Made by a program: the position numbers and the translations under genes. From Acidobacteria bacterium UBA7540 (GTDB lineage Bacteria; Acidobacteriota; Terriglobia; UBA7540), in NCBI GenBank assembly GCA_002478145.1, contig DLMI01000088.1:36132-100131 (forward strand): DNA of 64,000 bases. The letters are read 5' to 3'. How positions within the stretch are numbered: position 1 is the stretch's first letter; every line of letters starts with the position of its first letter. The notes under the pieces are model-generated. The model saw only the letters and a list, made by a program, of their open reading frames with translations, was not told the origin of the DNA and made no database searches. Below, piece after piece: positions 34,850 to 44,929 of this stretch.

Positions 34850-35848
34850 TTACTCCACCTTAACGCCCCGCAAAAAGCTTGCGTTTTCCTCGGGCAAGGA
34901 CGCATTGATGAACATCCCCGAGCCGAGTTCGAACCCGGCCATCTTGGTCAGCCGAGGGATGATGCTCAGATACCAGTGGTGGTACTTTGCGCCGGTATAT
35001 TCGTGAGGGGCGGTGCGAATGGTGTAATTGAAGTCGGGGTCTTCCAAGCCATAGTAGAGCTTAGCCAGGGTCACCCGCAGTGTGTGCGCTAGACCTGCCG
35101 CCTCCGCATCGTTGATTTCAGCGAAACATGCCATGTGCCTGCGCGGCATGATCAAGATCGAAAAGGGGGTGAGGGCTGCAAACTGCACGAATGAGACGAA
35201 GTGTTCGGTCTCCAGGATTACGCGGATTCCCTCTTTCAGTTCCTGCTCCAACACATGGCAGAAGAGGCATTCCCCAAACTCATCGAAGTGCTTGAGTGAA
35301 TTAATGAGCCGGTCGCGAAGCTGCGCGGTGATGACCGGCGTGGCAATTATCTGGGAGTGGGGGTGCTCGAGGGAAGTTCCTGCCGCTTCTCCGTGGTTCT
35401 TGAACAGGGTTACCTGCCCGACGCGCGGGTCGGCCGATGCGAACAGGAAGCGGTTGAGGTAGGTTTGAATGATCGTCTCGACTTCGTGGTCCTTGAGAAG
35501 CGCCGTGGTCTTGCTATGGTCCGGCGTCTCGACGATCACCTCATGGATGCCCACGCCCGTGGCCGTCCGGCGAATACCGTGGACCGAGCGGTGCAGTTCG
35601 CCTTCGTAAGAAACTGCGGCAAACTTATTGGGCGCCACGCGCACTCGCCAACTGTCTGTGTCGGGGACCACATAAGTCTCGGGTGGTGTCATCTTCTCGT
35701 TCCCGGGGCAGAACGGGCATGTGTCAACGTATGAGAGAATTGCCTTCTTGTCTTCCCTTTTCTTTGCGAAGTCCTGGGGCCGCTTGGCGCGCTCCGTGGC
35801 GATGATGACCCATTCACGGGTGAGAACGTTATGGCGAAGTTCAGGCAT
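34850..35848 (-). CDS. galT: Galactose-1-phosphate uridylyltransferase
   Basis: 332 residues, HIT-superfamily. It moves UMP between UDP-glucose and galactose-1-phosphate (Leloir pathway, cytoplasm). The active-site His is in EHPHSQIIATP; zinc ligands are visible as CPFCPGNE and CLFCHV, and the family start MPELRHNVLTREWVIIATERAKRP is complete. No galK or galE gene is nearby. Related enzymes act on other sugar-1-phosphates, so a broader role is possible. Confidence 0.9.
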   Translation of the reverse strand: MPELRHNVLTREWVIIATERAKRPQDFAKKREDKKAILSYVDTCPFCPGNEKMTPPETYVVPDTDSWRVRVAPNKFAAVSYEGELHRSVHGIRRTATGVGIHEVIVETPDHSKTTALLKDHEVETIIQTYLNRFLFASADPRVGQVTLFKNHGEAAGTSLEHPHSQIIATPVITAQLRDRLINSLKHFDEFGECLFCHVLEQELKEGIRVILETEHFVSFVQFAALTPFSILIMPRRHMACFAEINDAEAAGLAHTLRVTLAKLYYGLEDPDFNYTIRTAPHEYTGAKYHHWYLSIIPRLTKMAGFELGSGMFINASLPEENASFLRGVKVE

Positions 35849-35879
35849 GGGATTCTCCTATGGGAGAGACCAAACCAAC

Positions 35880-36118
35880 AGGGTGCTGAAAAAAGCCATT
35901 CGCGCGGGATCCTGAACGTTCATAGCCGAAAATGGCTCTCCGCGATGTCAGAACATCGGCGCAAGACACAAACCGCCGTCTTATTGAAAACACAGGAGTT
36001 CCGCTCCGATGTTCGGGAGAGGAGTCGCGAGCGACCTAAGATCAGTGACCCGCTGTGGCGGGACGGCTTCGCTCACAATGACATGCTAACACCCTTTTTC
36101 AGCGTCCTGCAAAACTAT
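35880..36118. repeat. Degenerate family A element with unrelated centre
   Basis: It starts ACAGGGTGCTGAAAAAAGCC and ends CCCTTTTTCAGCGTCCTGCA, which are inverted. A CTCACAATGACATGC block is the only inner remnant; the middle has other sequence, including a GATGTCAGAACATCG inverted motif. The following stretch to 36522 has no gene I can support; 36387-36418 can fold (GGTCG and CGACC within CGTG and CACG) but I know no RNA class that fits. Confidence 0.5.
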
Positions 36119-36522
36119 TAGAGAGTACCGTGGAGAGCTCATCCCTGCACATCCGGGATGGGGACAGCAGCAGTCGGCGCGACAGTTGTAGGCCCTTTGG
36201 GATTGGCATGGGCTTGACGGAACTTGGCAGTGTCAGCGGTGCTTATCCCTCCTTCAGCACTTGGAAATGTTGGTACGGATATGATCCAAGCACAGGGGTT
36301 GGGGGGGCTTACAGAAGCCCTAATTATTTCATTGACATCGCAGAGAGTTAGATTAGAATATTCTTAGATTTCAAACGTGGGCCTGGTCGTTAGGTAGGGG
36401 CGACCGGTCACGGCGTTCATGGATTCCTCTGCGCCCATCGAGTTGGCGCCAGCCGTGGGTTTCTCTTAACGAACTCGCAGAGGGACTGGCGAAGAGAGCT
36501 GCGGTGTGCTCTCCATTGGAGA

Positions 36523-39393
36523 ATGGCTGCGATGGGTTCCCTTCCTTTCCACCTCTTCCAAGTCCCGGCGCTCCCGTGCCTGGCAATTATCCTCTTGCTC
36601 GTTTTGTTTCTGGAGCACCGTCGGCAGCGTGTTCAGCGCGAGAAGAACGCTGATTTGCAGTGGTTTTCGGAGCTCCATCTTTTCGGCAGAGCTCTGGCCG
36701 AAAGTCCTGATCCGAAGCAGATGGCCGACTTGACCATGAAGCGGACCACTGAAATGTTGGGGAGCGCGGACTCCTACATTTTAGTTCAAACCACCGGGTC
36801 GGACGCGATTAGCCATGTCTGCGCCCAAGGACTCAACGCGCGAACTGTCGAGCGGCTTTCCAGCGAGCCCTTGCGTACTTACCTGGCCTCGTGCGGAGAA
36901 AGGTGGGGGAATCTACTGGTTGTCCCCAACCTGTCTTTTCCTCCTCTGGAAGTTGCCTGGCAACGCGACGCGCTTTTCCAAGAACTTCGAGAGGTTTGCG
37001 CAGGGGAGGGGCTGCGGACTCTGCTGCTGGTTGGATTGCAGGTCCGCGATAGCTCATATGGTGTGATGCTGATCGGAAGCCGCAAGCCGAGAATCTTCCG
37101 CCCGATCGAACTGCGCTTGCTCCTGGCTATTGGCAGCCAACTTGGCGTGGCAATGGAGAATTGGTCGTTGCACAGGGCGGCAGAACGACACGACCAGGAA
37201 CTCAGGATACTGCACCGTGTGAGTGATTTGTTGCGCGCCACCTTTGATCTCGAATCACAGGTGGAGATCCTCCGCGAGGAGCTGAAAGGGGTGCTCGGTA
37301 CAACCAACTTTTCCCTGTCTTTGCAGGAGTCGCCGGAAGGGCCTCTCAAGACCGTCGTGCCCTTCGAAACCGCCGATGGCGAGGACACGCCTGGAGCAGC
37401 GGAGGTTGATGGACTGGCGGAGTTCGTCTGCCAGGGACGCAGCCCGCTGCTGCTGAACCAGGAGCTTCCGGCTGCCGCACGCCGCCTGGGGATCAAGCCT
37501 GTGGATGGCCGGCTGCGCACCTGGTGCGGAGTGCCCATTCATTTCTCGGACGGCGCTCTGGGTGTGCTGGCAGCCGGGGACTTCGAGCGCGAAAACACCA
37601 TTAATCAGGAACAGTTTGAGCTGATACAGGTTCTTGCCGACGAGGCCGCGAGTGCGATCGAGAGCGCCCGGCTTTTCCAAAAGGAGCGACGGCGCTCAAG
37701 CCATTTGGCGCTCCTGAATGAATTGGCACAGAAAGCAGCTTCGGTCCTCAATCCGAATCAGCTTCTTGACAGTATTTGTGGGGACGTCCGGAGCGCCTTC
37801 GATCGCGACTTGGCGCGGATTGAAGTGGTGGACCTTCAAAATAACGAGCTCGTCGTGGAGGCTCAGGCGGGTTACGGTGCGGAACTTCTGGGCCGCCGAG
37901 CCCGATGCGGCGAAGGGCTTTCTGGCACGGCCGCCATGAGCCGTGAGCCCGCCCTGGCAAATTCAGTGCTGCGCGACCCTCGATACGTTGCGTTACACCC
38001 GGGCGTTCGGTCTGCCCTCAGCCTTCCCTTGTGGTATCGCGATGATCTGCTGGGTGTCTTGAGTTTGGAAAGCTTTCGGGAGAATAGCTTTTCTCAACAG
38101 GAAGTGCTGACCTTGCAGTCACTGGCGGACCAGCTTGCCATTGCCCTCCACAATGCTCGTGCCTACCAGTCGGCGCTGGACCAAGCCATCACCGACGGTC
38201 TGACAGGTCTCAAGACCCATCGCTACTTCATGGAGGCGCTGGACGGGGAATGGCGCCTGTCAACCCGCACCGGCCGGCCGTTCTCCGTGATCATGATGGA
38301 CCTCGACGGCTTTAAGCGGGTCAATGACCACGGGGGCCACTTGGAAGGCGATAAAGTGCTGGCGGCTGTGGCCACCCTGCTCGATGCCCGATCAAGGCAA
38401 TCCAATGTTGTGGCGAGGTATGGGGGGGATGAGTTCGCCTTACTCATGCCTGAGACAAACACGGAACAAGCAGAAATTCTGGCCGAGAGGCTGCGTGCCG
38501 CCCTGGAAGCGGACCACTTCCTGCGCGCCCACGGGGTGACTGCCAGTTTTGGGATCGCCACCTTCCCGGACCACGGCCCAACCCAAGGGGAGATTGTCAG
38601 CCTTGCAGATTCCGGAATGTATCTTGCCAAAAACTGTAACGGGAACTGCGTGAAGGTGGCATCGCTGAGCATCGCGGCAGGGAATGCAGAACGTGATCAG
38701 GAACTGCTGGAAGCGTATCTGGGAGTGGCAGTGAAACGGATGTTTTCCACGGGCAATGAGGCCTTCAGCCACTATCGGCACAAGTTCAAGCAGATGAAGC
38801 CGCTTCTTGACACGATCACGGCCCTCGCTTTCGCGGTTGAAGCTAAAGACCCCTTTACGCGGGGCCATTCTGAGGAGGTTTCCAGGTGGGCAGCCAAGAT
38901 CGCCCTACAGGTGGGATTATCCGAGGCGGAAATCGAAGACATCAAGCTGGCGGGCATCATTCACGATGTCGGTAAGATCCATGTGCCTGACCCCCTGCTC
39001 GTCAAGCCCACGCTCCTGACGGCGCAAGAGTACGAGATCGTGAAAAGCCATGCGGCCTGGGGCGCGAAGATAGTGGAACCTTTGAAAGTGACAGCCATCG
39101 AGCGCATCGTGCGCCACCACCATGAGGCCTTCGACGGGCAGGGTTATCCGGACAACCTAAAAGGGGACCAAATTCCTCTCGGCGCCCGCATTATGACAGT
39201 AGCCGATGCCTTCCAGGCCATGGTTTCCGCCCGTCCCTATAGGAAGGCCCGCCCCGTGGAAGAGGCCCTGGCTGAATTGCAGCGCTGCCGAGGCACGCAA
39301 TTCGATCCCTTCGTGGTGGATGCTTTCCTCCGGTCAATCCAGTCCCTTGGTGGGCAGCAAAGGTCCGATTCCGTCGGGAGCTTGGCGATTTGA
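36523..39393 (+). CDS. Membrane-anchored GAF-GGDEF-HD-GYP c-di-GMP enzyme
   Basis: 956 residues. One N-terminal membrane helix (PCLAIILLLVLFLEH) is followed by about three GAF-like sensor domains (residues ~60-560), a diguanylate cyclase domain with intact RYGGDEFALLMP near residue 633, and an HD-GYP phosphodiesterase with HDVGK near 814 and HHHEAFDGQGYP near 868-875. Both halves look active, so it may make and break c-di-GMP depending on signal. The RxxD inhibitory site five residues ahead of GGDEF is absent. The second ATG at 36532 has better ribosome-site spacing. A PilZ protein is encoded convergently. Confidence 0.9.
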   Translation: MAAMGSLPFHLFQVPALPCLAIILLLVLFLEHRRQRVQREKNADLQWFSELHLFGRALAESPDPKQMADLTMKRTTEMLGSADSYILVQTTGSDAISHVCAQGLNARTVERLSSEPLRTYLASCGERWGNLLVVPNLSFPPLEVAWQRDALFQELREVCAGEGLRTLLLVGLQVRDSSYGVMLIGSRKPRIFRPIELRLLLAIGSQLGVAMENWSLHRAAERHDQELRILHRVSDLLRATFDLESQVEILREELKGVLGTTNFSLSLQESPEGPLKTVVPFETADGEDTPGAAEVDGLAEFVCQGRSPLLLNQELPAAARRLGIKPVDGRLRTWCGVPIHFSDGALGVLAAGDFERENTINQEQFELIQVLADEAASAIESARLFQKERRRSSHLALLNELAQKAASVLNPNQLLDSICGDVRSAFDRDLARIEVVDLQNNELVVEAQAGYGAELLGRRARCGEGLSGTAAMSREPALANSVLRDPRYVALHPGVRSALSLPLWYRDDLLGVLSLESFRENSFSQQEVLTLQSLADQLAIALHNARAYQSALDQAITDGLTGLKTHRYFMEALDGEWRLSTRTGRPFSVIMMDLDGFKRVNDHGGHLEGDKVLAAVATLLDARSRQSNVVARYGGDEFALLMPETNTEQAEILAERLRAALEADHFLRAHGVTASFGIATFPDHGPTQGEIVSLADSGMYLAKNCNGNCVKVASLSIAAGNAERDQELLEAYLGVAVKRMFSTGNEAFSHYRHKFKQMKPLLDTITALAFAVEAKDPFTRGHSEEVSRWAAKIALQVGLSEAEIEDIKLAGIIHDVGKIHVPDPLLVKPTLLTAQEYEIVKSHAAWGAKIVEPLKVTAIERIVRHHHEAFDGQGYPDNLKGDQIPLGARIMTVADAFQAMVSARPYRKARPVEEALAELQRCRGTQFDPFVVDAFLRSIQSLGGQQRSDSVGSLAI

Positions 39394-39752
39394 AGCACGG
39401 CGTGCTCGGGGCCGGGAAACGGCCCTGCCCCGCCGGGACCACCTTGCTGAAAACATCGGGCGTGGGTAGTGCGCCAGTTGGGTCTTCCAGCCGCGCGGGG
39501 CCGAAACTCCCTCGACATCAACCTAGCCTACTACATGAGTGCCCCTTCCCTTGTCGCGTCGCGGGTTTCAGTATCAGCCTCAAAACTGTTCCGGTACACC
39601 AGGTCGAGGGTTCCATAATCACGGCAGGGTGTTGAGCTGGTGAGAATACCTCCGAGTAGCATGACGTTGCCTCCGGGGATGGGCCCTTCGTCAACGCTGG
39701 AAGAGAGACTGCGCCGGCTGCGAAAAGGTCAGCGTATTTGCCAAAGGAAATG
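39394..39752. other. Spacer between convergent c-di-GMP genes
   Basis: No gene I can support. A GGGGCCGGGAAACGGCCC hairpin lies about 10 bases after the cyclase stop, without a T-run, so its role as a terminator is uncertain. Confidence 0.4.
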
Positions 39753-42737
39753 CTAAGGTGTGCCTGGGGGTCCTTGTTGTTCCTTGGGCGCGTGATCCGC
39801 AAGAATCCGGCCCAGTCTGGAGCGAAAGGTACTAAGGGCTTCCTCGATAATCTTTTGCTGTTTCTCTACCAGGGGGTCGAGGGCAGGGCGGAGAGGGTCT
39901 CTGGATGCCCGGAGAGACTGAAAGGGGGATTTCCTGGACTCCTCGCGGGCCACCCCCTTGGATTGGCTAGCGTCGGCTTGCACACCCTCAAACAGTCGAG
40001 CGGCCTGGTGCAGACGACTCTGGAGCAAGCCTTTGAGAGCTTCCGCGTCACTGCGCTGCCGCTCCTGCGCGGCCATGGTCAATCCTTCGAGCTGCTTCTG
40101 GAAAACCTCCAGCACGTGGCTCAAATGCGCTTCCAGGTGCGTCTTGGCTTGCTCCTCCCATTCTTTTGCCACGAGGGCGGCCATCCCAACGCCTTTGTAG
40201 AGCCGGTCCGGGAGTTCCTGGAGGGCTTGCTCGGCCCTGCTCCTGACCTCGGCCGTCACCCGGGCGGCGGATTCGTCGGCGGTCAAGTGGACTTGTGTGC
40301 GCAGGGATTCCAGGAGACCCTGCAAGCTGGTTTGGAGTTCCTTTTCCATCTCCTTGGTTTGCTCCGCCTGCATTTCCAGCAGCGTTGTGTGCAGTCGCTC
40401 GCGGAAGGACGCTAAATTCACCCCGGCTTCACTTTCCAGCGAAGTCAAAGTCGATTCGCGGGCCGCCGCCAACTGCCTCTGGGTCTCATCAACGCACTGT
40501 TGTTGAGCGGATCGGAGTCCCTCTTTCAGCAGCTCCAGAGCATCTTCGGCTTGCTTGCCAAAGTCTCTGGCCACTAATTCCAGCGCCCCTTCAACGGCAC
40601 CTTCGAGCTTTTCCGATATGTCCCCGCTGGCTTTCTCCGAAAACTCGCGGGCAGTGGATTCCACTTCGGATTGCAATTGGGCGGCAAGCGCCTGTGTTTC
40701 GGCGCGAAACTTCTCAAGCACTGATGCGGATTCGTCGGCTAACCGTGGGAGGCACTCTTCCGCCGCCTTCTTCAAACTGAGTTCAAGAGTCTGGTAGGCT
40801 GCCTGCAGTTTCGAGACGGCTTCGTCCCCGGCGCGATTCAATGAATCCACGGCAGAGTCCACGCAAACGGAAATTACCTTGGCTGCCGTCCCGGATTCTT
40901 CCTTGTAAATCTTCCTGGCCTGGATTCCGGCGTTAAGAATCTCTGCCTGAGTTTCCTGTCGCATTCTCTCGAGGTTGCGTTGGGTGGAATCCTCGCTGCT
41001 CCTGCGGACGGGCTCGATTTGCGCCTTGAATTCTTCGAGCTGCTCGCGGGCAACCTGCTCTGCCGATCGCTCGATTTGGGCGCTCAGGGAGGGTGAAACC
41101 TCCTCCATAAGTTTCCGCATGTGCACATCCACCACGTCTGTCGCGGCCTTCACCAATTCATCGAGTTCAGCCTTGGCCTGTTCTGCCGCGCCTTTGCACT
41201 GGGCTTGAAACTCCAGGGCCGCCTTGGAGAGGCTCTCCTGAGCCAGCGGTGAAAGACGATCGCCCATTTCCTTGGCGATGTTTTCGACTATGCCGGCGGC
41301 CTCAGCCTGCAAACGCTGCTGCGTTTCACCGGCCAAACGCGTGGATGCTGACCCAAGCCTTTGCTCTACTTCCTGGTCCAGCCGGGCGAGCACAGATTGG
41401 AGCTGCTTGCCACTCGCCTCTTCGACTTTCTTTGCCACTTGTTCAGCTTCAAATGTCCCGTCGCGCTGCGCCTCGCGGGCTTTCAACTCGATTTGCGCCT
41501 TGAATTCTTCGAGCTGCTCGCGGGCAACCTGCTCTGCCGATCGCTCGATTTGGGCGCTCAGGGAGGGTGAAACCTCCTCCATAAGTTTCCGGATGCGCAC
41601 ATCCACCACGGCTGTCGCGTCCTTCACCAATTCATCGAGTTCAGCCCTGGCCTGTTCTGCCGCGCCTTTGCACTGAGCTTGAAACTCCAGGGCCGCCTTG
41701 GAGAGGCTCTCCTGAGCCAGCGGTGAAAGACGATCGCCCATTTCCTTGGCGATGTTTTCGACTATGCCGGCGGCCTCAGCCTGCAAACGCTGCTGCGTTT
41801 CACCGGCCAAACGCGTGGATGCCGACCCCAGCCTTTGCTCTACTTCCTGGTCCAGCCGGGCGAGCACAGATTGGAGCTGCTTGCCACTCGCCTCTTCGAC
41901 TTTCTTTGCCACTTGTTCAGCTTCAAATGTCCCGTCGCGCTGCGCCTCGCGGGCTTTCAAGAGGAGATTCTCCACTTCCGCCCGCGCCGACTGCACGCGA
42001 TCCGTAAGGACGCTCAATTCCTGCCTGAGCGACTGTGCCTCGCCTATCTTTTCTTGCAGGGCCTTGAGGGCAAGCGGGTCCGGGGCTTGCGGATGCCCGG
42101 CGGGCGCTTCCGGAACTCCCATGGCGTCCTGTCTATGCGATGCCGGTTGAGGCGGCGGGGCGTTGGCTTCCCCGGCGAAACGAGACAAGGCATTTACAGC
42201 CATGTTGAATTGACTGAGTCCTCCGGTGTGCTCTCCCACGTCCGCCGGCGATCCTCGTGGCGCGAAATGCGCCGTTTCGACCACTCTGCCTTTCTCAGCG
42301 GTTGGCGCGGGCGTCTTCGGAGCTTGCGGCGCGGCCTGGGGGGTGGGGCTTTTCTGGTCCCCCGGGACGATCTGCCGCTCCTTCTGCCAATCCTCGGGTG
42401 GGAGCTTGACTCCCCAGACGTTCTGCGCTTCCAGCAGTTCAACGCAGACTTCGTAGGGGTCCTCAGCAAAGCGCTTCTCACAAACCCTTTTGACCCGGGC
42501 CTTGGCGGTCCGGCCCAGCAGTGGATTCTCGATAACAATCTGGTCGTCGTCGGTTAGCTGATGGAAAGTGGCGATCCTGCCACCGTGCTTGTTAACGCAA
42601 ATCGTCCAGGTGTTCTCTTTGAAGGCCTGCCCGCCCGCGTCTGTTCCGCGCACTGTTACGGGAATTATGATCGAGAGGCGGGCGCTGCGACGCCCAACCA
42701 CACCGGGAATATCGGATTCGTCAGGACTCGGTTCCAT
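39753..42737 (-). CDS. PilZ-like domain protein with giant coiled-coil tail
   Basis: About 994 residues from the ATG at 42737 (a GTG at 42743 is also possible). Residues 18-120 look like a PilZ domain of the kind common in acidobacteria: RRSARLSIIIPVTVRG, the VNKHGGRI turn and WGVKLPPEDW. Then a Pro-rich linker (about 130-230) leads into some 700 residues of charged Ala/Glu/Gln-rich coiled coil without a membrane helix. The coil contains a 158-residue unit twice in a row, nearly identical. The PilZ part probably binds c-di-GMP; the tail may be a scaffold or filament. The facing gene makes a c-di-GMP enzyme. I know no named family with this layout. Confidence 0.78.
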   Translation of the reverse strand: MEPSPDESDIPGVVGRRSARLSIIIPVTVRGTDAGGQAFKENTWTICVNKHGGRIATFHQLTDDDQIVIENPLLGRTAKARVKRVCEKRFAEDPYEVCVELLEAQNVWGVKLPPEDWQKERQIVPGDQKSPTPQAAPQAPKTPAPTAEKGRVVETAHFAPRGSPADVGEHTGGLSQFNMAVNALSRFAGEANAPPPQPASHRQDAMGVPEAPAGHPQAPDPLALKALQEKIGEAQSLRQELSVLTDRVQSARAEVENLLLKAREAQRDGTFEAEQVAKKVEEASGKQLQSVLARLDQEVEQRLGSASTRLAGETQQRLQAEAAGIVENIAKEMGDRLSPLAQESLSKAALEFQAQCKGAAEQARAELDELVKDATAVVDVRIRKLMEEVSPSLSAQIERSAEQVAREQLEEFKAQIELKAREAQRDGTFEAEQVAKKVEEASGKQLQSVLARLDQEVEQRLGSASTRLAGETQQRLQAEAAGIVENIAKEMGDRLSPLAQESLSKAALEFQAQCKGAAEQAKAELDELVKAATDVVDVHMRKLMEEVSPSLSAQIERSAEQVAREQLEEFKAQIEPVRRSSEDSTQRNLERMRQETQAEILNAGIQARKIYKEESGTAAKVISVCVDSAVDSLNRAGDEAVSKLQAAYQTLELSLKKAAEECLPRLADESASVLEKFRAETQALAAQLQSEVESTAREFSEKASGDISEKLEGAVEGALELVARDFGKQAEDALELLKEGLRSAQQQCVDETQRQLAAARESTLTSLESEAGVNLASFRERLHTTLLEMQAEQTKEMEKELQTSLQGLLESLRTQVHLTADESAARVTAEVRSRAEQALQELPDRLYKGVGMAALVAKEWEEQAKTHLEAHLSHVLEVFQKQLEGLTMAAQERQRSDAEALKGLLQSRLHQAARLFEGVQADASQSKGVAREESRKSPFQSLRASRDPLRPALDPLVEKQQKIIEEALSTFRSRLGRILADHAPKEQQGPPGTP
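41010..41957 (-). repeat. 474-bp tandem duplication inside the PilZ coiled-coil gene
   Basis: Two copies, 41484-41957 and 41010-41483, each 158 codons. The proteins differ at only about six positions (for example EQARAEL against EQAKAEL, and DATAVVDVRIRKL against AATDVVDVHMRKL), so the duplication is recent or kept alike by recombination. Confidence 0.92.
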
Positions 42738-42958
42738 ATGCACTTACGGGCAATTTTAGTGGATTAACATGGGCAAGTCAACGGACCTGTGATGGTACGG
42801 AAGTACCGCGACCATCGGTGCCCCAGGTGACTCTCAAAGGGTTCGCCGCCACTGCACAAAACTCTTGGGTACTTGGGGACTTCCACGGCGGCATGCGCCA
42901 GTGTTGTGACCGATTGGCTTTTTTCCCGCGTCATCCTGGGCGCTGGATCTCCCTGCCA

Positions 42959-44104
42959 TCACGCAAAGCGGGTTGGCCGATAAGCTTCGAGGGAGAGCGA
43001 GGTGGAGCGGGCGAGAACCAGCTCGGAGATTTGCTGAGCTGTGACGGGAGCCAAAAGGATGCCGTGGCGGAAGTGACCAGTGGCCAGGATAAGATTTTGC
43101 AGCTTGCTGTAGCCCAGAACCGGGAGATGATCTGGCGTGTCGGGCCGCAGCCCCGCCCAGGCGCGGCGGAAAGAGCAGTCCTTCAGGAAAGGCGCGAACC
43201 TCATTGCCCCGTTGAGGATGGATTGTAATCCCTCGGCCGTGACCGCTTTTTCGAACCCGGCATATTCCACCGTGGTGCCCACCACGACCCGGCGGGCAGA
43301 GCGGGGCACCAGGTAGTGGATTCCGGCACGAACCACATAGGGGAGTTCATGGGGCGATTCGAATTCCATCATTTGGCCGCGACAAGGTTGCATGGGGAGC
43401 GCAAGCCCGACCTGGGCGGCAAGTCCTTCCGACCAGCAGCCCGCCGCAAGCACGAAGCACCCCGCTGAAAAGGGTGTTGTTTCGCCGCCGGCATGGCCGG
43501 AGTTGGCGTGAATTGCCTCCACACGGTTCTCGCGGACGTTCACTTCCTCCGCCGGGCAGTGGGCGTAGAATCTCACGCCCAGGCGTTGGGCGGCTTCGAT
43601 CACAGCCCGCGTTAACTTCTCGTTGTCCACCCAGTAGTCCTCAGAAATGCCGAGGGCAAGCCGGATCTCACTCGAAAGCCCCGGCATCTTGTGCTGAAGG
43701 CTGGCCGGAGTGAGTCTTTCCAGTGGCAGGCCCGCGCGCGTCTGGGTCCAGAAGAGCTTTTCAAGTTCTGCGACCTGCTTTTCCTCAACCGCGACCAGCA
43801 GGCTACCTTCGCGACGAAAGCCTACCTCTTGCCCGCTCAACTCCTCAATTTCCGAAACGAAGTCCGGAAACAGAGCATGGCTTGCGGCGCACAAAGCGAA
43901 GAATGCGTCGGGTTCAGAGGTTTCGCCCTGGGGAGCGACCATCCCCGCTGCCGCGCTGCTGGCTTCAGCCCCGGGCTCGCCGCGATCGAAAACCAACACC
44001 CGGAGCTTGGCTTGCGCCAAGCGCAGTGCGATTGAAGACCCGATCAAGCCACCACCGATAACGATCACGTCTGCGGTGCGCGAATTGTCCAAGGTGATAG
44101 CCAT
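42959..44104 (-). CDS. thiO: Glycine oxidase
   Basis: 381 residues of the FAD-dependent DAO family. It oxidises glycine to the imine used for the thiazole part of thiamine, or acts more broadly as an amine oxidase. The FAD-binding VIVIGGGLIGSSIALRLAQ is followed by FDRGEPGAEASSAAAGMVAP, and the C-terminal WAGLRPDTPDHLPVLG and ATGHFRHGILLAPVTAQ motifs match ThiO well. No other thiamine genes are adjacent, so the precise substrate is less sure than the family. Confidence 0.85.
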   Translation of the reverse strand: MAITLDNSRTADVIVIGGGLIGSSIALRLAQAKLRVLVFDRGEPGAEASSAAAGMVAPQGETSEPDAFFALCAASHALFPDFVSEIEELSGQEVGFRREGSLLVAVEEKQVAELEKLFWTQTRAGLPLERLTPASLQHKMPGLSSEIRLALGISEDYWVDNEKLTRAVIEAAQRLGVRFYAHCPAEEVNVRENRVEAIHANSGHAGGETTPFSAGCFVLAAGCWSEGLAAQVGLALPMQPCRGQMMEFESPHELPYVVRAGIHYLVPRSARRVVVGTTVEYAGFEKAVTAEGLQSILNGAMRFAPFLKDCSFRRAWAGLRPDTPDHLPVLGYSKLQNLILATGHFRHGILLAPVTAQQISELVLARSTSLSLEAYRPTRFA

Positions 44105-44290
44105 CCCTGCAAGTGTACCAGCGGGAGGGTTGGTTGGCTACCCTTGCGGGACCGGGGCGAGGCGTGTGGCGCCCGTGAGATTGAGGGAGCGCCCAGGCGT
44201 AACGTGCTCCCCGGCGAAGAGCCCGCGGGAACTATGGCATAATAGGAGCTTTGGCGCAGCGGCAGTTGCGCAAGCCCCAGGGAGCGCTCA

Positions 44291-44929
44291 TTGACCTGTC
44301 CTATTTGTAGTAAGCGCAAGGTGAAGAGGTTTTGCCCCGCAAGAGGAGAAAACATCTGCTCGGTTTGTTGTGGAACCGAACGCGAAGTGAGCATCGACTG
44401 TCCCTCGGACTGTCCCCACCTCGTGGCCAGCCGCGAGTACGATGAGGGACGCCGCCAGGTCGATTGGGAGAAGGTTCCCTTCCCTGATGTCAGGATTCCA
44501 TTTGAGTTTGCCCAAAGTCACAGCAGGCTCCTGGCGGCGTTGATCCTTTCCATCTGGGAATATGCTCGGGACCATCGCCAGGTGGTAGACACGGACGCGA
44601 TTGCGGCGCTCCAGGCGCTGGCAGAGACTTACCGCACGCTTTCGAGCGGCCTCTATTACGAAAAGCCTCCCGATTATCTCTACCGGCGGGAGCTCTACCA
44701 AGAGCTCAAGGCGGCCCTGGTAGAATTCAAGGAAGCCGAAACTCAAAGGCTTGGTTTGGCCACCACACGCGACAGCGAAATCCGGGATGCGCTGACCTTC
44801 CTCACCCAACTCGGCGCCACGCGCGAGAACGGCCGTCCAAAGGGCCGCGCCTTCCTGGACCTGATTCGGACCCAGCTCGGTCCCGAAGCATCGGCCCAAC
44901 CCGCTTCAAATATCGTGCTGCTGCCGTGA
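44291..44929 (+). CDS. Unnamed zinc-finger protein
   Basis: 212 residues, TTG start with GGGAG seven bases upstream. The first 45 residues are Cys-rich: CPICSKRKVKRFCPARGENIC, SVCCG and DCPSDCPHL, with spacings that fit one or two zinc sites. The rest is helical, with no signal or membrane segment. I believe similar proteins are common in acidobacteria but know no function. It lies alone between thiO on the other strand and a spacer. Confidence 0.72.
   Translation: MTCPICSKRKVKRFCPARGENICSVCCGTEREVSIDCPSDCPHLVASREYDEGRRQVDWEKVPFPDVRIPFEFAQSHSRLLAALILSIWEYARDHRQVVDTDAIAALQALAETYRTLSSGLYYEKPPDYLYRRELYQELKAALVEFKEAETQRLGLATTRDSEIRDALTFLTQLGATRENGRPKGRAFLDLIRTQLGPEASAQPASNIVLLP

Noticed and set aside
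34915..34945. GAGTTCGAACCCGG, resembling a tRNA T-arm
   Set aside because: It lies within the galT coding region and no cloverleaf can be built around it.
36130..36351. 73-codon plus-strand frame before the c-di-GMP enzyme
   Set aside because: No ribosome site, no family, composition not like a protein; chance frame.
36370..36520. Possible c-di-GMP riboswitch ahead of the cyclase gene
   Set aside because: The region folds, but I find none of the conserved bases of the known c-di-GMP riboswitch classes.
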